Positions 62,014 to 64,000 of a stretch of DNA of 64,000 nt are shown piece after piece (the first letter of the stretch is position 1; each line of letters starts with the position of its first letter). Under the pieces are notes generated by a model. It was not told where the DNA came from and made no database searches. It saw only the letters and a list, made by a program, of their open reading frames with translations. The stretch lies in the NCBI GenBank assembly GCA_963377175.1, contig CAUJNA010001489.1:1-64000 (forward strand), read 5' to 3'. This stretch comes from Effrenium voratum. Lineage: Eukaryota > Sar > Dinophyceae > Suessiales > Symbiodiniaceae. The position numbers were made by a program, and so were the translations under genes.

Positions 62014-62129
62014 ACTTGCTGGTGCGAGAACTAGGGAATGAGTTGGAGTGAACCTGAGGGGTCCCTTAAAAGAGACCATCAAATCGGGGTCATTCCATTT
62101 CTCATTCCCTGCCTATCGCACCAGTGAGT
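62014..62129. mobile_element. Non-autonomous inverted-repeat element, ACTTGCTGG family, copy 3 (116 bp)
   Basis: Left end ACTTGCTGGTGCGAGAACTA then GGGAATGAGTTGGAGTGAACC. The right end in reverse complement is ACTCACTGGTGCGATAGGCA then GGGAATGAGAAATGGAATGACC. This copy defines the family termini best. Confidence 0.85.
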
Positions 62130-62905
62130 TCGCGTCTAGGTGTGCGGCGTTGGAGGGTGCATGTGGGGCAAACGGTGCGGGCGCAGGCAAAAGAGATTGA
62201 AAACTGGCTTCTAGGTTGCCGAGAGGCATGCTGGGATATGCCAGGCTTGGATGAGGATTTGGCAAGTGCTTGCACGCCGGCGCAACAAGTATGCCGTCGC
62301 TGCTGCAAAGTGAGTTGGAGAGTCGGCTCTAGTCGTGATATCGCATGTTTGGCGAGGTGCCCCTTGTTTGATTCCACCACGCATGTTGGCCTTGCCCGCA
62401 TTGCACTGTTGGAGCCAGTCCATGGTTTTGTTTGTTTGTTTTCTTCCGGGTTCCGGGCTGAGGGCCAAGGGCCCCCTCTTGGACGTCGCACTTGAGGGGA
62501 TCGTCATTTTCTGGGATCTGAGGTGCCCAGACAAGGGGTCCCGGTTGCCCGCCCAAAGCTGCCCCTAAACATCTGGGCTCCATGCCCATACTTTACGGCC
62601 GCTCTTGGTTGACCCAAAGCCCGCCCCAAAAGAAAAAAATCCGGTGCAGGACTCCGAGCTTGGGGGGGAAGTCAACCCCCCCCAAAAAAAAGCAACCAAG
62701 GAGCCACCAAAAACAGAGCAACAAATACACCTGGAACCCCAGCTAGCTACTTTTTTCCAGCCACTTTAGCCACTAGTAGCCCATAAGTTGGCAATAGTAG
62801 CTGGAAAAAAAGGGCAACCGGCACCCGGTATATATAATATATACCCCAATCCCTTGTCAGGGCTTTGGCCCGCAAAAGAACCAAAACGCACTCCACCCAC
62901 AGCAA
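62130..62905. other. No gene confirmed
   Basis: Both strands are open over 62124-62490. The plus-strand version (RAQAKEIENWLLGCREACWD) looks slightly more protein-like but has no motif. C8-A8 at 62676-62691 is the only C-then-A run of note. Confidence 0.3.
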
Positions 62906-62910
62906 CGTAG

Positions 62911-63010
62911 GGAGAGAGCCCCCACCCTCCGAGTCGGAGGTGCCCTTCCGGGACCGGGGGCCGCACCTCGAAAAGTTCCGGGACCGCATTCAGTCGCCCG
63001 GACCCCCGGA
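62911..63010 (+). CDS. Weak exon candidate, charged
   Basis: After CGTAG|GGA the frame reads REPPPSESEVPFRDRGPHLE then KFRDRIQSPGPPEI with very high GC3 compared with the flanks. The acceptor is followed by G; the donor is unclear. No family is recognised. Confidence 0.3.
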
Positions 63011-64000
63011 GATCCGTTGATCCTTTCGGCATTCAGGGCCGGCCACCCGAAAGTGGGGTGAGAAGCGTTTTTTTTCTTTTATCTTTTATTATCTTTTGTT
63101 ATCTTCTTTTTTTTCCCAGTTTTTTCCCCGCTTGCTTTCTTTCTGGGAGAGGGAAAGGCAAAGCTGCAGGTGGTTTTCGGTGTCAACAGCGAGGGGTTGT
63201 TGTTGGCATGGCCACGTCTTCAAAACAGCCCCAACAAAAATGGCTCTGGCTTGATCTATGGAGTTGTCTTTCTGTTGAAAGTGCAGCATGTTTGGGGTGT
63301 GTCAAGGGAAACCCAAATGCTCGGAACCTTTGTACCCCTAGTCTTGCCGGTGCTCAGTAGATAAATTGCCCAGGGTGCTGGGAATTAGCCTTGGGATTCC
63401 GTCAAAGGGAACCACAAGGGACGGTCTTTTTCGCGGGTCGTTCCAACTCTTCTTTTTTTTTTTTGCTGAGAACCAAAGGGCAGGTGAGTGATAAGTCTGG
63501 CAATGCACATCGCTGCGGTCAATACGACCTGTTTTCTTACACTTGAAGTGCTAGCTGCACTGCAGCAGTTGGTACGTGTGCAAAGCCAGCAAGGAAGATC
63601 ACACATCGCTGTCATAATTTGCCAGCCAAGCAAAGATTGCGGAACAAGAAATCTTTACACTCCCTACGAGTCTTGGAATTTCCTTGGTTGGATCAGGTGC
63701 CTTCCGGGTCGTCCAAGGCACATCTCCTCCTGGGCCACGCGGGGGCCTCGCATCCTCCCGCCCTCGGGCGCCGTCGAGCCATGGTCCTTGACCTGGAGTC
63801 TGGCGTTGGAATCAAAAGATCCCCCAGACTCCTTTGGATTTTTGGTGATTCTGGTCCTGGGAGAGGGTTTTTCCTGAAATTTGCTTTCCAGAACCTGTCC
63901 CTTCAAGTCAAATCTTCTCAATGGCCTGTTTCGGGACCTGTGAAGTGTTTGCCAAACACATGAAACACATACCGACCGCATAGGGCGGGCTCGAGATCCG
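63011..64000. other. Window end; no gene confirmed
   Basis: T-rich tract at 63067-63116. A GC-rich run at 63690-63800 is open but without borders or motif. Confidence 0.35.

Noticed and set aside
1..64000. CRISPR arrays, prophage or bacterial operons
   Set aside because: No regularly spaced direct repeats with unique spacers and no ribosome-binding-site-spaced gene runs. The gene content is eukaryotic retroelement type.

Overview
The window looks like nuclear DNA of a dinoflagellate (Symbiodiniaceae, Prorocentrum or a relative). I infer this from four things. The retroelement proteins are of types I associate with dinoflagellate genomes: a LINE-type reverse transcriptase with a C-terminal zinc/nuclease-like region, a tyrosine recombinase ending in a GWRPTRP..RGGQRP tail, and a DIRS-like RT block. 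Coding-looking exons are very short and GC3-rich and lie in long non-coding stretches. Their proposed splice sites combine GT, GC and GA donors with acceptors followed by G (AG|G). One exon pair encodes a CCCH finger (CKPC..F..K / DGCRNG..C.FCH.C) of a style common in these algae. No rRNA, tRNA, CRISPR array, bacterial operon or spliced-leader RNA gene could be supported.

Layout. Bases 1 to about 16,000 are a GC-rich graveyard of retroelements. One LINE family is present at least six times: a 5'-truncated copy with an open 2.1-kb reading frame and an A16 tail (5010-7286, +), and decayed fragments near 0.3 kb (-), 2.4 kb (-), 3.0-3.8 kb (+), 4.1-4.5 kb (-) and 13.85-14.17 kb (+). Among them lie a broken tyrosine recombinase (9.34-10.25 kb), a probable element-derived ORF (13.2-13.6 kb), a gag-like ORF on the minus strand (14.5-15.3 kb) and a DIRS-like RT fragment (15.5-15.8 kb). 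Several AT-rich tandem arrays sit between 11.3 and 12.8 kb.

From about 16 to 64 kb the composition is more balanced and no long credible gene is present. The region is a background of simple repeats (CCCA-free here, but GA, CT, GATA, TA, GAT/CAT, GT and T-run/G-run tracts) carrying at least five families of short non-autonomous inverted-repeat elements. The clearest has three copies (24.06, 58.11 and 61.74 kb), each with CTAGG... ends and an intact 4-bp A/T target duplication. Embedded in this background are short exon-like stretches. The best supported form a consistent partial gene at 23.7-28.2 kb whose CCCH zinc finger is split by a 584-bp intron. Other exon candidates lie near 47.4 kb (membrane segment), 49.9 kb (coiled coil), 51.8-52.5 kb, 53.2 kb and 61.4 kb.

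A 1.6-kb array at 38.1-39.7 kb has 30-40-bp subunits arranged in a roughly 180-195-bp higher-order period and keeps long reading frames open on both strands. Family names for transposon proteins and the dinoflagellate assignment rest on recalled motifs, not on a search.
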